From Marisa cornuarietis (lineage: Eukaryota > Mollusca > Gastropoda > Architaenioglossa > Ampullariidae), in assembly GCA_004794655.1 (NCBI GenBank), contig SMMW01000584.1:4100001-4164000 (forward strand): DNA of 64,000 bases, given 5' to 3'. Shown piece by piece: positions 61,905 to 64,000 of the stretch. A program made the translations under genes and the position numbers. The first letter of the stretch is position 1. Each line of letters begins with the position of its first letter. Under the pieces are notes generated by a model, which was not told where the DNA came from, did not search any database, and saw nothing but the letters and a program-made list of their open reading frames with translations.

Positions 61905-62475
61905 CGAAATTGTAAAAGCAGCACCGAAAAAGGACATCCCCGTTGTACTCGGTGACTGTAACTCCTAGGTCAGCCCAGACGTCTGCAAGGAATGGGTAAG
62001 TTTGGCCTTGGCGAAATCAAAGACAGGGGTATCAGGCTACTAAAATTTGCACAAAACCAGAGACTCATCTTAGCCCATTACCTACACTCGTTAGATGGAT
62101 TTGTCCATCGACTTCACCCTGTTGCCAAAACTCTTCAAATCCAGGATCAAAAAGGCCAAAATGAGGATATTTCCAGGTAATGACATAGGCAGCCACCATA
62201 ACTTTGTCTTAACTGTTCTGAAGCTGAAAGTAAGGATAAAACGCCGCTCAAACACCTTCCAAATTCGCTTTGATTTGGAGAAGCTGCAAGACTCAAACGT
62301 TGCTGGAATCTTCAAAGTCAAAGCTGGAGGTAAATTACCCCACTGAACGTAGAAGACTTTACTGTAGACCCCGTCTCTGGAAACACCAGAGAGGTGCTAC
62401 TGTCAATTGCCCAGAGAGTTTTAGGGCATCAAAAGTACGAACGACATCCTAGATCTCTATAATCAAAGGAAGGCC
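61905..62475 (+). mobile_element. RTE-like LINE endonuclease-domain fragment
   Basis: Plus-strand readings in several frames: PKKDIPVVLGDCNS (GDxN of AP-endonucleases), GKFGLGEIKDRGIRLLKFAQ, RIFPGNDIGSHHNFVL (the D..SDH block, here SHH) and RRSNTFQIRFDLEKLQD. This is the part missing from the RT fragments elsewhere in the window. Frames are broken. It sits in intron 1 of the second P450 copy, antisense to it. Confidence 0.75.
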
Positions 62476-63088
62476 TTGAAGGGAGAAAGGTAAAATAAAT
62501 TCGAAACAGCTTCCAAGTGCGATACAACAATGGATACACAGGTGTCATCCATATAAGAATTCCGCTCGTCAAGGTCATTAAAAATTGAACTCTTGTAGAA
62601 AGTGTATCTACTTGTCTAATACATAAATATAAAATGCTCACCATTACAGTGGAATGCAAGAGCTTTCTCATTTTAAGCCAGTATTTATTATTGACTTGGT
62701 CACTGAAAGAGACATCCTTAAAATTGTACATCACTTGAGCGGCCGTGAACATTTTGGGTCGGTCGTTGGAAAAAAGTTCTGTTCTCTTGTCGGTAAACAC
62801 CTGTCTGACAAGTCGCGCCGAGTTGAGGAAACACAGGCTGCCGATGATGGTCCTGCACATGACGATCTCGCCATACTGTCTGGCCCACTTCTCACCCAGT
62901 AAATGTAGAGTTCCCCCTTTTATCGATTTCAAAATGTCAAAGAACAGCGTGACACCTGATGGTCCTGGGGGTACAGGCGATTTTACGGGTGCAAAGATTT
63001 TGTAGAGAAGATAGAAAAATAAACCTGTTCCCGCGAGAAGGCAGGGCAAAGCAGGGCCAAACAAGGAAATGAGCTGAGATAACTCCAT

Positions 63089-64000
63089 ATTCGTAATGCT
63101 CGTCTTGGCAACAACGAAGTAGAGCTAGTCTTCAAAGTGACACTTCTGTAAGAGATTTACATTTATATGGCGGTGACGTATTTGTATGGGTTTATTGTTT
63201 GTCACGTGTGAGCACAAAAACTGCCCACATCCTGATAAGCCAAGAGTTACACATGCTGCCTCAGGGCAACAACCTGGCTTAATGACCCCTGGAGATTATT
63301 TTATGATGTAAATAACTAGTGGGATGTAAAACAGATTTTGAGGGAAAAACGACACAGGAACTCACGATTGCAACTCATATTGTGACGGATATAATTCAAA
63401 TATGCTAATGTAAACAGGACTGGAGCCAAACTGTTTCGCGTCCTGGACAAAAAATTAATGCTGCCTTAATTTTTGTCTGCAATTAAGAACAGAGCAGGTC
63501 GTCCTTTCCTCTGGGTCTTTTCGTCTGCCCGTACTTATGCATTAATACTACTTTCCTCTTTAATTCAGTGGTCTTGCTGTAATATTTGATACGATTTATT
63601 AGGACTTCGTGACGTCTACTAGACTCAAAGAGAGAGATATTGAGAACTTTCTCATTTCTTGACTTTGTTTAAGACGAAATTCTGGCATAAATGCATCTCC
63701 AGTTTAAGCCAGTGGTACTAATCAAAGTAATTGTTCTTTCATTTGAAATTGTGAAGTAGAACCAAGAGACGGATTTTCAGAAGCAGTCTCACATTAACAG
63801 ATCAGATGAGATAGTTATTGTAATTTGCTCACTAATATTAGTTGTGTTGTCTAATATCATAGAATATTATTTAGTCCGATAGGCAGCTGCTAAAGTCTTC
63901 TTGCTTATGACATTTGCTCGCAGCTATATTAAGTCATTCTGTAAAGCCTTTGAAAGAAAATGCACTATTTCGTGTGGTTTTCTAATTCTTTGCACGTGTT
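63089..64000. other. 5' flank of the second P450 copy
   Basis: No gene recognised. The upstream region of this copy and that of the copy at 47757 show little obvious similarity beyond the first tens of bases. Confidence 0.4.

Larger units (their letters stand above)
57647..63088 (-). pseudogene. Cytochrome P450 paralogue with a 4-bp frameshift in exon 2
   Basis: Exons 5' to 3': 63088-62642, 61366-61185, 60984-60769, 60377-60251, 59469-59207, 58576-58449, 57872-57647. Positions and phases are the same as in the gene at 42176. Exon lengths match (for example 216, 127, 263 and 128 nt) except exon 2, which is 182 nt instead of 186: near 61325 four bases are missing just after ATGCAG, which shifts the frame into an early TAA. 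All other exons remain open, with PPGPSG, EVIR, FRPERF and [11 protein letters not shown] intact and the same AAFVTS I-helix. Either a very young pseudogene, a segregating null allele or a sequence error. Intron 1 carries a LINE endonuclease fragment. Confidence 0.85.

Overview
This is a 64 kb window of a gene-poor, repeat-rich animal nuclear genome. Introns with GT..AG boundaries, non-LTR retrotransposons, tRNA-derived SINEs, many microsatellites, a Cys-loop receptor, a GIMAP-type GTPase and a clustered clan 2 cytochrome P450 family fit an invertebrate, most likely a gastropod mollusc. The species assignment is inference only.

Region by region. (1) About 1.37-21.91 kb, plus strand: one long gene that I could assemble as 15 coding exons with consistent phases, giving 1343 codons plus stop (4032 nt with stop, 1343 aa). 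It has a Pro/Ser-rich N-terminus, two tandem nuclease-related (NERD-like) modules and a C-terminal superfamily 1 helicase-like P-loop NTPase. Its introns are packed with transposons: a 5'-truncated RTE-like LINE, a long fold-back hairpin, a TIR element, an inverted MULE-like pair broken by a SINE, and CR1/L2-like LINE remnants. (2) About 24-27.4 kb: LINE copies on the minus strand and a SINE. (3) 29.30-30.88 kb, plus: a two-exon pentameric ligand-gated channel subunit related to nicotinic receptors. (4) About 33.1-35.46 kb, minus: a partially resolved GIMAP/AIG1-type GTPase gene. (5) 38-63.1 kb, minus: a cytochrome P450 cluster containing one intact seven-exon gene (42176-47757), a second copy with identical architecture but a 4-bp frameshift (57647-63088), and three exon remnants (38.1, 49.2 and 56.1 kb). 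Between them lie a decayed P-element/THAP-type transposase, a 2.3 kb TIR element, LINE pieces and minisatellites.

The most interesting object is the NERD-NERD-helicase gene. The two NERD modules share three intron positions and phases, which shows an internal duplication. Both have lost the acidic residue of the E-x-K nuclease motif, and only the second keeps the lysine. A second point of interest is the P450 family, whose I-helix reads AAFVTS where AGxDTT is usual, in both copies. No prokaryotic operon, CRISPR array, rRNA gene or convincing functional tRNA gene is visible. The genes appear to be independent loci rather than one pathway.
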